From assembly GCA_002402545.1 (NCBI GenBank), contig DHGA01000079.1:1-18241 (forward strand): DNA of 18,241 nt, given 5' to 3'. The stretch is from Syntrophaceae bacterium UBA4810 (GTDB taxonomy: Bacteria > Desulfobacterota > Syntrophia > Syntrophales > Smithellaceae). Of this stretch, positions 1-7,783 are shown one piece after another. The notes beneath the pieces are model-generated. The model was not told the origin of the DNA, searched no databases, and worked only from the letters and a program-made list of their open reading frames with translations. The position numbers were made by a program, and so were the translations under genes. Every line of letters begins with the position of its first letter. Position 1 is the stretch's first letter.

Positions 1-281
1 ATACCGATAAATTTGAAAAATTCATGCTGACTCCCGTGAATGGAAAACATATCAAAGCGCCATTAATAAAAGAGTGTCTGGCGAATATCGAATGCAAAGT
101 TGTCGATATCATCAAGAAGCACAATATCGTCGTCCTTGAAGGCGTAGCGGCGTACTTTGATAATTCACGAAAGGAGAAGAAACGAACTATTCACGCGGTT
201 GGCGATGGAACTTTTATAGTGGATGGGCGTATGGTGGACCGAAAAAAAATGATGCGCTCAAAAATCCCGGCAGGGGTCTAA
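1..281 (+). CDS. Flavin reductase / flavoredoxin-like protein, 3' part only
   Basis: The reading frame is open from the left edge (codons from base 3) to a TAA at 279-281, so only the C-terminal 92 or so residues are present and the start lies outside the window. The visible part has the look of the FMN-binding split-barrel flavin reductase family: a TPV segment, the KAPLIKECLANIECKV stretch, and an ending with HAVGDGTFIVDGR followed by a basic tail, as in flavoredoxin-type proteins. Such proteins bind FMN in the cytoplasm and pass electrons from NAD(P)H or ferredoxin-type donors. The methionine at base 24 is internal, not the start. The last 62 codons are repeated at 6477-6644. Family assignment rests on remembered family features and only part of the protein. 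Confidence 0.7.
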   Translation, partial: TDKFEKFMLTPVNGKHIKAPLIKECLANIECKVVDIIKKHNIVVLEGVAAYFDNSRKEKKRTIHAVGDGTFIVDGRMVDRKKMMRSKIPAGV

Positions 282-352
282 TGTTATAACATATTTAAGG
301 GGCCTATTTATTCCCGAACTTGTACTATTCCTGTTTAGCGGATCAAGTGATT
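90..352 (+). repeat. Direct repeat copy A (3' end of flavin reductase gene and downstream flank)
   Basis: This stretch is repeated in the same orientation at 6477-6710. The coding part is nearly identical (about six base changes in some 165 bases plus one in-frame 3-base gap). Similarity continues past the stop codon into noncoding sequence around 325-352 (copy B 6675-6710), with about 20 extra bases in this copy near 283-305. Copy A belongs to the gene that runs in from the left. The two copies enclose the glycerol-phosphate operon. Confidence 0.9.
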
Positions 353-452
353 CATTGCCAAGAAACTGCCAGAAGTAATTAAAGCAACGATTGATGATCT
401 GGCCTGCCGCGGCATTCTGAAATTTAAAATCAAAGCGCTTCCATATTTTTAA
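351..452 (+). pseudogene. Possible relic of a gene 3' end
   Basis: Between the repeat and the FGGY kinase gene there is a short open frame without a start, ending at TAA 450-452. It encodes about 33 residues of protein-like composition (contains KKLPEVIKATIDDL and RGILKFKIK), reminiscent of a winged-helix recognition segment. It may be the severed tail of a gene that once adjoined the flavin reductase. I do not recognise the family, and the segment is short enough to be chance. Confidence 0.25.
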
Positions 453-469
453 AGAAACTTCGATTCTCG

Positions 470-2047
470 CTAACCTTTTGGCGGATAACCGGTAATATCT
501 CTTATATCCTTAAACAAAGGCTTCAACCGGTCGTACATTTTCAGATAAACTCTTCTGTAAAGATTATCGTATGATCTATGATTTTCTTTAATTGGCTCAA
601 AGACTCTGCCCGTCCTGGTCATTGCTTTGACAGCTGATGGAAAGTCCGGATAAAGTTTGAGCCCGACCGCCGCGTCGATGGCTGCGCCCAGCGCCGATGT
701 TTCAAAAGTATGAGGACGTTCCGCCGCCATTCCGAAAACATCTGCCGTAATTTGCATGGCAACATCGCTCTGTGATCCGCCTCCGGATACTTTAAGTTTC
801 GTTATCGGAATTTTCATTTTCCGCTGCGTCAGTTCTCCTCCCTCGCGCAATCCATAGACCAATCCCTCGAGAAGAGCGCGGTATAGATGCGCCCGGCTGT
901 GAACATCGCCGAAACCGATGACCGATCCTTTCGCATACGGGTCGAGGTCTCTGCCCGGCATCCAGTAGGGTTGCAGCATTAGTCCCATGGAACCAGCGGG
1001 CACGTCCCGGATTAATGAATCAAAAAACTTTTCCGGTGCTTCATTGCTCTTTTCCGCCAGCATGCATTCCTGCAGACCGAATTCCTCCTTGAACCATCTG
1101 ACCATCCAGAAACCGCGGAATATCGAGACCTCCGTATAATAAGCATTCGGCACGGAAGCGGGATACGGCGGAATCATCGGCTGCAGCTCAACATATTTGG
1201 GCGTCGCCACGTCAAACGTGGCGATCGTTCCGAAGCTAAGGCATCCGATTTCCGGTGTAAGGCAACCGGAACCGAGAATTTCACAGCCTTTATCCGATCC
1301 GGCCGCGAAAACCGGCAGGGATTCGGGGATTCCGGTTTCTGCGGATGCCTTCTTAGTAATCCGACCAAGAATTTCGGACGGATTAACCAGTACGGGCAGC
1401 TTTTCCTTTTCAACTTTGAAAATCCACCATTTAAAATCGTATTTCCCCGCCCATTGATAGGTTTTATTATTGAAGGGTAAATATCCGATATTGTTCCCTG
1501 TCGAATCCACGAACTCTCCGGTAAGCCGGTGCGTGAAAAATCCCGACAGGACCAGATATTTGTATGTCTTTTCCCAGATTTCCGGCTGCTGCTGGTAGAT
1601 CCAGTTAGCCTCACATTCCTGTATGGCGCCTTCCACCGTCTTGAGCAGTCCTATTGTCTTCAACACCGGACGAAGTGATCCCGGCAGAATCTTGCGCGAA
1701 TCGGCCTTGCGCTGGTCGAGCCAGGTAATCGCCGGCCTCAGTGGCCTGCCGTCTTTATCCACATTAATCATCGTGGCGCGCTGCGTGGTAAGCGTAACGC
1801 CCTTTATATCTTTTTTAAGATTTTCCTGTTGTTGCAGAAGTTGACAAGTGGTTTTGCAGAACACTTCCCAATAATAATCCGGGTGCTGTTCCGCCCAACC
1901 GGGATTGTCCGAAAAATATGGCTGAATCGGCGTTTTAACAATATGCAGTATGTTACCCCCTGTATCGATCAGAGCAGCTCTTATCGACTGCGTTCCCGCA
2001 TCCACGGAAAGAATTAATTCCTTCGACTTTTGATTTCCCTGTGACAT
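470..2047 (-). CDS. FGGY-family carbohydrate kinase (probable glycerol kinase-type)
   Basis: A 525-residue ATP-dependent sugar/polyol kinase with the two actin-like FGGY domains. The N-terminal phosphate loop reads SVDAGTQSIRAAL (about residues 14-26), followed by TTQRATMI and AITWLDQR. The C-terminal domain has SGGGSQSD at about 421-428 and SALGAAIDAAVG at about 451. Glycerol kinases carry comparable motifs but this protein is not a close match to classical GlpK, so the substrate is inferred from context: it is the last gene of an operon with a glycerol-3-phosphate dehydrogenase. It would phosphorylate glycerol or a related polyol in the cytoplasm. The upstream GTG at 2053 is also in frame, but AGAGAGGT sits about 5 nt before the ATG at 2047 and overlaps that GTG, so ATG is preferred. 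The gap to the upstream gene is about 48 nt. No clear terminator is visible after the stop. Confidence 0.85.
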   Translation of the reverse strand: MSQGNQKSKELILSVDAGTQSIRAALIDTGGNILHIVKTPIQPYFSDNPGWAEQHPDYYWEVFCKTTCQLLQQQENLKKDIKGVTLTTQRATMINVDKDGRPLRPAITWLDQRKADSRKILPGSLRPVLKTIGLLKTVEGAIQECEANWIYQQQPEIWEKTYKYLVLSGFFTHRLTGEFVDSTGNNIGYLPFNNKTYQWAGKYDFKWWIFKVEKEKLPVLVNPSEILGRITKKASAETGIPESLPVFAAGSDKGCEILGSGCLTPEIGCLSFGTIATFDVATPKYVELQPMIPPYPASVPNAYYTEVSIFRGFWMVRWFKEEFGLQECMLAEKSNEAPEKFFDSLIRDVPAGSMGLMLQPYWMPGRDLDPYAKGSVIGFGDVHSRAHLYRALLEGLVYGLREGGELTQRKMKIPITKLKVSGGGSQSDVAMQITADVFGMAAERPHTFETSALGAAIDAAVGLKLYPDFPSAVKAMTRTGRVFEPIKENHRSYDNLYRRVYLKMYDRLKPLFKDIRDITGYPPKG

Positions 2048-2095
2048 ATGCACCTCTCTTTTTTTCGGTAAAGGTGAGTTATTGAGTGAACATCA

Positions 2096-3781
2096 TTAAT
2101 CCAACCCCAGTTGACCGCCCGGGTTCATAATACCGTTTGGATCAAAATGTTTTTTGAGCGTCCGCAAAACGTCCATTTGTTCTTTTCCCAGATGCGTTTT
2201 CATCCAGGGTCCAATCATGCGCCCCACACCGTGATGGTGACTCAGCGATCCGCCGCACTGCTGAATGCTGTCGATGATGCCCCGCTGGAATTTTCGGAAT
2301 TCCTCGGGATCTTTCATATGCGCGATAAAAACGAAATAGAGATTGGTCCCCTGAGGATAAAAATGCGAGGCGTGCGTCATACACATGGTTCCGGGACGGC
2401 TCTTGACGTAAGCGCGCACCCCTTGGTGCAGCCGGTGGAGATTATCCCAGGTTACGGAAGCTTCGAGCGTGTCGATCACAATATCATAGTCGCCCAGATC
2501 CTCCCGCATATACGGTTCCGTGTAACGGGTGTGTTCCCATTTTTTTGTCGCGTAACCGGTCAATGATATGGCTTTGTGCTTTCGGGCAATCGCCTTGATT
2601 TTTCGCGCAACGAGTCTGGTGTAATCCCGATCACCTTCGACATTACCAAGACTCAAACATCGCCGCATGGGTTTGAAACCGCGCAGGTTTAGAAACTTAT
2701 CCACAATATCCGGCATACCGTAGAGCTTCAATCCGCGGTCGGTCTCCTCCGGATCGGAAATACGGTAAATGGCCGGCTTGCCGAATTCCGACTGCATGAT
2801 TTCGCGGCTGGCGTTGACAGCGGCGTCCCACGTTGGATACATGAAGCTGAACCGTTGACGATTTTGCGGCATATAGAGAAATATTTTCATGGTCACTTCC
2901 ACCAGAATTCCGAAAGCGCCCTCTGATCCTTTCATGATGTCATTGACTTTAGGGCCGGTGGCGGTCGCCGGATAATCAAGCGTCTTGAACGTTCCGACGG
3001 GCGTGACATACTCCTGACTGAACACAATATCATAAGCGTCGCCGTAATACGTTGAGGCCTGTCCGGAGCCCAGTGTCACAATCCACCCGCCTACGGTGGA
3101 ATACTCGAAAGACTGGGGAAAGTGTCCACAGGTGTAACGCTTTTTGCAACCGAATAGTTCCGGTGCTTTATTCAGCGCTTCCTCGTAGGCCGGACCGAAC
3201 ATGCCCGGCTGAACGCGGACGGTCTGGTTGAGTTCGTTGATTTCCAGAAGTTTGTTCATGTGCGTGCTGATCACAAGAGATACGCCGCCTCTCGCGGGCC
3301 GACAGCCCAAATTGACCGAAGATCCGGCGCTGAAAACCGTGACGGGAATTTTTTCCCGATTGCAATACGCCACCAAATCGCGCACATCGTTTTTATCCCG
3401 TGGATGGACCACCACATCCGCCACCTCACGGATAATCCCATGGCGTAAATCCATCATTTCTTCCGCGGTTTTGCCCGACGCGTATTTTACGCGGCTGTAA
3501 TCGTCCAGCGCGGCATTTTCCTTTCCTACAATATTTTGGATGGATTCAATCTGCTGCGCTTTCAGGGCGACGGAACGCTTTAATGAAACCGGCTCCAGTC
3601 CTTCCTTGTTTTTCGACATGAAATCTTTATCGCTGAGATTAAAATCATGTTTGATCATTTCATACCACGCATCACTGGGATGCTTGAAACTGTTGGGATC
3701 ACCGTATTTGAAAATCGACCTGTATGTGCCGTCCGGCGGAGCTTTTTCCGTCCAATCCGGACGGAATTTTTTCGAGCTCAT
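2096..3781 (-). CDS. Alkyldihydroxyacetonephosphate synthase-like FAD-binding oxidase
   Basis: A 561-residue flavoprotein of the PCMH/vanillyl-alcohol-oxidase superfamily. The FAD-binding part spans about residues 120-300 (VVVHPRDKNDVRDLV, SAGSSVNLG, EYSTVGGW, MKGSEGAFGIL). The C-terminal cap domain ends with GGSLSHHHGVG at about 510-520, followed by KKHFDPNGIMNPGGQLG. The triple histidine after GGSLS and the STVGGW segment match animal alkyl-DHAP synthase (AGPS), which exchanges the acyl group of acyl-DHAP for a fatty alcohol to form ether lipid; related bacterial proteins are often called FAD-binding oxidases or D-lactate dehydrogenase-like. In this operon DHAP would be supplied by the GlpD-like enzyme. 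Start: ATG 3781 is preceded by AAGGAGG with 8 nt spacing. True ether-lipid activity is not proven by sequence; oxidation of a glycerol-phosphate-like 2-hydroxy compound is the alternative. Confidence 0.82.
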   Translation of the reverse strand: MSSKKFRPDWTEKAPPDGTYRSIFKYGDPNSFKHPSDAWYEMIKHDFNLSDKDFMSKNKEGLEPVSLKRSVALKAQQIESIQNIVGKENAALDDYSRVKYASGKTAEEMMDLRHGIIREVADVVVHPRDKNDVRDLVAYCNREKIPVTVFSAGSSVNLGCRPARGGVSLVISTHMNKLLEINELNQTVRVQPGMFGPAYEEALNKAPELFGCKKRYTCGHFPQSFEYSTVGGWIVTLGSGQASTYYGDAYDIVFSQEYVTPVGTFKTLDYPATATGPKVNDIMKGSEGAFGILVEVTMKIFLYMPQNRQRFSFMYPTWDAAVNASREIMQSEFGKPAIYRISDPEETDRGLKLYGMPDIVDKFLNLRGFKPMRRCLSLGNVEGDRDYTRLVARKIKAIARKHKAISLTGYATKKWEHTRYTEPYMREDLGDYDIVIDTLEASVTWDNLHRLHQGVRAYVKSRPGTMCMTHASHFYPQGTNLYFVFIAHMKDPEEFRKFQRGIIDSIQQCGGSLSHHHGVGRMIGPWMKTHLGKEQMDVLRTLKKHFDPNGIMNPGGQLGLD

Positions 3782-3814
3782 TAATTTGTCCTCCTTATAG
3801 TTTTTCTATCATGA

Positions 3815-5458
3815 TCATTCAGGTATTTTCAGCAACTTTACCGTGTCGGATATTTCTTTTTTGATTCTTTCCGGACTCCATTGCAGTTCTTTGGCGGCAA
3901 CCCGGGCAACTTTGCGCAACACGTTCTCGCCGGGATTGCCGAGCGTGCCGATACCGGTCCGGCGCATGACGATATCCGCCAGCGTGCGGGCCATTTCATC
4001 GCGCACGGCGTAAACAACCTGGGCCATGATCTCGCCGTCTTCATTTAATGTCTCGGATAAGGCTTTGTCTTCATGCGCCAGTTTTATCAACTGCCTATAT
4101 TCGGTGCCGTAATGTCTGACCAGATAATCCAGGGTGACCGCGTTCATTCCGTCGGCCTGGTTCCTGGCTTCCTCGATGAAGAGACTTAAATTCTTTATAT
4201 CGCAACCGGCCAGATAATTTTTGTCGGTAACGCTCCTGCCCAGATCGCGACCCATCTTGGTGGCAACGATCTTAAGGCAATCCTCCGCCAGTTTACGGCT
4301 GGTTGTGTATTTCCCGCCTTCGACCGTAATCAGACCGTCAAGGCCGTCGTCTTTGTTGTCATATATTTCATATTTGCGGGAGGAGGAATACGTTTCGCTT
4401 GTTTCTTTTTCAACCAGCGGGCGCAAACCGCCATAGGTATACTTGACATCGGCGTAACTGAGCTTGCCGTCGCCGAAGGAACTGTTGACGTCGTCAATCA
4501 GTTCCATGATGCTTTCCCGGGTCACCCGATAATCGTCGGGATTTCCGTTGAAAGGCTTATCCGTCGTGCCGATCAGCGTGTGATTACGCCAGGGAATGAG
4601 AAAGAAATGGCGGCCGGCCGGCGTCATGGAACCGATCGTGTAATTGCCGGAAAGAAGCCGTTTGGATGTTATAATATGAATGCCCTCTGAACGGCGAAGC
4701 GTCGAACTGACGCTTCCTTCTGATTTGGCCAGACTCAGCACGATATCCGCCCACGGGCCGCCGCAGTTGATGGTAACTTCGCCGTAAACGTTGTGCATTT
4801 TACCGCTGAACAGGTCTTTCACTTTAACGCCCGTGATGTGTTTCCCGTTATCCAGAATGAAACCTTCCACCTTGCTGTAATTCGAAACCTTCGCTCTATG
4901 GGCCACGGCGGATTTGATAAAGGCCAGGGTAAGTCTTTCCGGAATAATGCTGACACAGTCGCAGAAAACGGATGCGCCGGTGAGCCCCTCGGCGCGCACG
5001 TGCGGCTCCTGCCGCAGAACTTCTTCGCTAGAAATGGTTTTGTGGTACGGGATTTTTTTGCAGGTATCCCAGGTAAAGTTTTTATCGTAGGACAGTGCGT
5101 CGTAGATGAGCATCCCGATTTTCGCGACCCATTTATTGTTTCTCAGCGGTTTTTTGTAATGGATCATCATCATCGGCCACGGATATACAAAATTAGGAGC
5201 GATATTCTCCAGCACTCTTCTCTCACGAAGCGATTCGCGCACTAGTCTGATTTCGCCGTTGACCAGGTAACGCAATCCGCCGTGAATCATTTTGGAAGTC
5301 GCCGCGGACGTGGCCCAGGAAAAATCTTTTTTTTCCAGGAGAGCCACTTTCAATCCCCGTGTGGCGGCTTCATAAGCCATTGACGCGCCGGTGATTCCGC
5401 CGCCGATGACAACAACGTCGAACTGTTCATTATTGTATTTTTCAATAAACCTTTCCAT
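3815..5458 (-). CDS. glpD: Glycerol-3-phosphate dehydrogenase, GlpD/GlpA type, FAD-dependent
   Basis: A 547-residue FAD-dependent oxidoreductase that converts sn-glycerol-3-phosphate to DHAP and feeds electrons to the quinone pool at the inner membrane. The dinucleotide-binding motif VVVIGGGITGASMAYEAA lies at about residues 15-32. Next come the family signature TSAATSKMIHGGLRYL (50-65), the PWRNHTLIGTTDKPF segment, and TYGGLRPLVEKE/EGGKYTTSRKLAE. A DAO C-terminal helical domain with RRTGIGTLGNPGENVL follows. Length is normal for GlpD. The ATG lies 5 nt after the stop of the GntR gene, with only a weak GGGTAA as ribosome site, which suggests translational coupling. It is followed after 33 nt by the AGPS-like gene. 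Confidence 0.92.
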   Translation of the reverse strand: MERFIEKYNNEQFDVVVIGGGITGASMAYEAATRGLKVALLEKKDFSWATSAATSKMIHGGLRYLVNGEIRLVRESLRERRVLENIAPNFVYPWPMMMIHYKKPLRNNKWVAKIGMLIYDALSYDKNFTWDTCKKIPYHKTISSEEVLRQEPHVRAEGLTGASVFCDCVSIIPERLTLAFIKSAVAHRAKVSNYSKVEGFILDNGKHITGVKVKDLFSGKMHNVYGEVTINCGGPWADIVLSLAKSEGSVSSTLRRSEGIHIITSKRLLSGNYTIGSMTPAGRHFFLIPWRNHTLIGTTDKPFNGNPDDYRVTRESIMELIDDVNSSFGDGKLSYADVKYTYGGLRPLVEKETSETYSSSRKYEIYDNKDDGLDGLITVEGGKYTTSRKLAEDCLKIVATKMGRDLGRSVTDKNYLAGCDIKNLSLFIEEARNQADGMNAVTLDYLVRHYGTEYRQLIKLAHEDKALSETLNEDGEIMAQVVYAVRDEMARTLADIVMRRTGIGTLGNPGENVLRKVARVAAKELQWSPERIKKEISDTVKLLKIPE

Positions 5459-5463
5459 GATAA

Positions 5464-6186
5464 TTACCCATTATGCTCTTGTTGCGCGTTTGGTAATCCC
5501 CGTTTCACGGCTTCTTCCGCGTAAATAAGCACCTCTCTCATGATTCTGCGGGCATCTTCCGGTTTTTGATTTTTTATCGCCTCATAGATGTCATGATGGA
5601 AGATATTGGAACGCTCGGCATTACGGCGATCATCGAAATACAGATGTCCGTAATCCCGAAATATCTGATTGAAAAAATTCAAACCTATGGTGCAAAGCAG
5701 ATTGTGGGTTGACCTGGCAATCAACTGATGAACCCGGATATCTTTTTCCAGCATATCAAGGTTTGAGTCAAAAACGACCGCTTTTAATTCATCAAGATCT
5801 TCGGGCGTTCTTTTATCAGCGGCAATATAGGCGATTTGCGGAACGATATACCGGCGCGCCTCCAGAATGTTGATTACTGTTTCCCCGCTGCCATTGGTAT
5901 TTAACGCGGATTTGATCAGATCGAAATTGCCGCTTTCGAGATAATTTTTCACATATAAGCCGTCGCCGTGACGGATTTCTACCAAGTCGAGATTTTCAAG
6001 TTTCCGCAAAGCTTCACGGACTGTGGCGCGGTTTACATCGAAGGTTTCCGCCAGTTCCCTTTCCGTGGGTAATTTCTCCCCGGGAGCTATGGTTCCGGAC
6101 ATAATTTTTTTTTGAATGATGAATACAATCTCTTCGTGGAGACGTGCTCGTAAAAGCGGTCGGGCAAAAACATTCTTTTTCGCCAT
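5464..6186 (-). CDS. FadR-type GntR transcriptional regulator (FCD domain)
   Basis: A 240-residue regulator. The N-terminal winged helix covers residues 14-78 with the GntR signature GEKLPTERELAETFDVNRATVREALRKL. The C-terminal part (about 95-232) is an all-helical FCD effector domain, with VINILEARRYIVPQIA at its beginning and candidate metal/ligand residues Asp149, His153, His197 and His198. FCD regulators bind small carboxylates or phosphorylated metabolites and usually repress the operon in which they lie. Here it is the first gene of the glycerol-phosphate operon, so it probably senses an intermediate of that pathway. The start ATG is preceded by AAGGAGA at 7 nt. A promoter and a palindrome directly upstream fit autoregulation. 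Confidence 0.88.
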   Translation of the reverse strand: MAKKNVFARPLLRARLHEEIVFIIQKKIMSGTIAPGEKLPTERELAETFDVNRATVREALRKLENLDLVEIRHGDGLYVKNYLESGNFDLIKSALNTNGSGETVINILEARRYIVPQIAYIAADKRTPEDLDELKAVVFDSNLDMLEKDIRVHQLIARSTHNLLCTIGLNFFNQIFRDYGHLYFDDRRNAERSNIFHHDIYEAIKNQKPEDARRIMREVLIYAEEAVKRGLPNAQQEHNG

Positions 6187-6213
6187 AACTGAATCTCCTT
6201 CTCTTCCCGCTTT

Positions 6214-6236
6214 ATTGGCTGGGTGGCTGAACCAAT
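6214..6236. promoter_or_regulatory. Candidate operator for the GntR regulator
   Basis: A 23-bp imperfect inverted repeat, with arms ATTGGCT at 6214-6220 and AACCAAT at 6230-6236, contains an 11-bp near-palindrome TGGCTGAACCA at 6224-6234. The FadR family commonly recognises TGGT-N3-ACCA-type sites, and this has one mismatch to that symmetry. It overlaps the predicted minus-strand -10 box, an ideal place for a repressor. Binding by the neighbouring regulator is inferred. Confidence 0.5.
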
Positions 6237-6260
6237 ATCTTATTCTTTAATAATTGTCAA
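6232..6260 (-). promoter_or_regulatory. Sigma-70-type promoter of the gntR-glpD operon
   Basis: On the minus strand TTGACA (6255-6260) is followed after 17 nt by TATTGG (6232-6237). The -35 box is a perfect consensus and the -10 box is poor. The predicted start point lies about 40 nt before the regulator ATG. Confidence 0.5.
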
Positions 6261-6476
6261 GGTTTTTGTCTATTTGCACATGAACATCATCTAAATATTT
6301 GCTCTTATGTTGAATTTATTTTTTTACCTTTAATTATATTTCGGTTCTACCATTAATCGTGCTTTGCTCATCTCGTTCTTCCGGCAATATTAACGTTTTG
6401 TTTTAATTATATGCTTATTATTGAGTTCTCAGGATAATATGACCAATATTTTCCTCAAGGCCATATAAATAACGCA

Positions 6477-6644
6477 GAGTGCAAAGTTGTCGACATCGTC
6501 AAGAAACACAATATCGTCGTCCTTGAAGGCGTAGCGGCGTACTTTGATAATTCACTAAAGGAGAAGCAAACTATTCACGCGGTTGGCGATGGAACTTTTA
6601 TAGTGGATGGGCGTATGGTGGACCGAAAAAAAATGATGCACTAA
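6477..6644 (+). pseudogene. Flavin reductase C-terminal fragment
   Basis: A frame of 55 codons plus stop matches the C-terminal part of the flavin reductase at the left edge, from ECKVVDI to KKMMH. The frame is intact, with one in-frame codon loss and an early stop five residues before the end of the full copy (MMH instead of MMRSKIPAGV). No ATG precedes it in frame; a stop codon lies about 40 nt upstream. It is therefore a gene remnant without its N-terminal two thirds, not an expressed gene. Confidence 0.8.
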
Positions 6645-6710
6645 ATTTTTCGGCAGGGATCTATTTATTTCCGAGCCTGTACTATTCATGTTTCGCGGAT
6701 CAACTGATTA
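6477..6710 (+). repeat. Direct repeat copy B (truncated flavin reductase 3' end)
   Basis: Second copy of the sequence at 90-352, same orientation. Similarity starts abruptly at 6477 and ends near 6710. The interval 6237-6980 holds no intact gene: besides this repeat it contains the operon promoter on the left and a possible promoter for the methyltransferase on the right, and I see nothing else in it. Confidence 0.9.
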
Positions 6711-6838
6711 ATTACATAACTATAAGCTCAATTAAACAAATATTTAATTTTTTTGCCTATTGGGCTTTTAGTTCTTATTACCAGATCAAACCCAACGGCA
6801 ACCTTCAAATTACGTTGCTTTTGTGAAGTATTTTGGCT

Positions 6839-6866
6839 TTTGATTTATTCCAGGATAAAGTATAAT
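6839..6866 (+). promoter_or_regulatory. Possible promoter of the methyltransferase/DUF169 pair
   Basis: TTTGAT at 6839-6844 and a perfect TATAAT at 6861-6866 are separated by 16 nt. The implied 5' leader is about 108 nt. The -35 match is moderate. Confidence 0.4.
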
Positions 6867-6980
6867 TGTTCAAAATATCGGGAAATGCCTATTTAGTATA
6901 TTAATCGATGGTCAACGATAATGCGCTTCAGAGTTTAGCTTTGCATACGTAAATGCTGTTGAAAAAAAAGGAGAGTTATC

Positions 6981-7739
6981 ATGCTGAAAACAAGTATTTG
7001 GGAAACATTTTTTGACGCGCACGCGCCGATCTATGATGAAAACGTATTCACAAAAAGCACTCTTAAAGAAGTCAACTTTTTGATCGAAGAATTCGCGCTC
7101 AAACCCGGCGCGGCGATTCTGGATGTTGGCTGCGGTACGGGAAGGCATTCCGTAGAGCTCGCCAGGCGCGGCTATAAAGTTACAGGGATTGATTTATCAG
7201 CCGAAATGCTCAAAGAAGCGCGTGAAAAAGCGAAAACCGCCGGCGTCGAGGTAAATTGGATTCGCGCGGATGCAACAGATTTCAAGCTGCCGGGCAAATT
7301 CGACGCGGCGATTTGTCTTTGCGAAGGTTCATTCGGTCTTCTGGGCCACCGGGATGATCCGATTAATCAGCCGCTTGCCATCCTTTCCAATATTTCCAAA
7401 AGTCTCAAAAAAAAGGCGAAAGCCATATTAACAGTGCTCAACGCCACTTTTATGATTCGCAGATTTACTAACCAGGATGTGGCCGAAGGACGTTTCAATT
7501 TGCTGACCATGGAGGAAGCCTCTGAATTGCCCCCGCGGGAAGGGATGCTTCCCATAAAAATGCGCGAACGAGCTTTCGTCCCCACGGAACTTACTTTACT
7601 TTGTCGCCTGGCGGGCTTGAACGTGCTCAACATCTGGGGCGGCACCGCGGGCAACTGGGGCAGAAGGAACATCGACCTGGACGAAATAGAGATGATGCTT
7701 GTGTTGCAAAAAATCTCCGATCCAAAAACACTGAAATAA
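6981..7739 (+). CDS. Class I SAM-dependent methyltransferase
   Basis: A 252-residue cytoplasmic methyltransferase with the Rossmann-type SAM fold. Motif I is ILDVGCGTGRHSVEL at about residues 46-60, the acidic end of strand 2 is GIDLSAEM (Asp71), the motif after strand 3 is RADATDF (96-101), and FDAAICL marks strand 4. The substrate cannot be read from the sequence; the C-terminal half (GGTAGNWGRRNIDLDEIEMM) is typical of small-molecule methyltransferases. The start ATG is preceded by AAGGAG at about 7 nt. It is followed after 44 nt by the DUF169 gene in the same direction, so the two are probably co-transcribed. Confidence 0.85.
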   Translation: MLKTSIWETFFDAHAPIYDENVFTKSTLKEVNFLIEEFALKPGAAILDVGCGTGRHSVELARRGYKVTGIDLSAEMLKEAREKAKTAGVEVNWIRADATDFKLPGKFDAAICLCEGSFGLLGHRDDPINQPLAILSNISKSLKKKAKAILTVLNATFMIRRFTNQDVAEGRFNLLTMEEASELPPREGMLPIKMRERAFVPTELTLLCRLAGLNVLNIWGGTAGNWGRRNIDLDEIEMMLVLQKISDPKTLK

Positions 7740-7783
7740 TTTCCGTAAATATCAGACAAACAGAAGGCATAGAGGAGGTATAA

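Noticed and set aside
2048..2053. GTG start for the FGGY kinase at 2053
   Set aside because: The GTG is part of the AGAGAGGTG ribosome site that is well spaced for the ATG at 2047.
6798..6818. GCAAC/GTTGC hairpin followed by TTTT as a terminator
   Set aside because: Only a 5-bp stem with an 11-nt loop, and no gene ends just before it on the plus strand.
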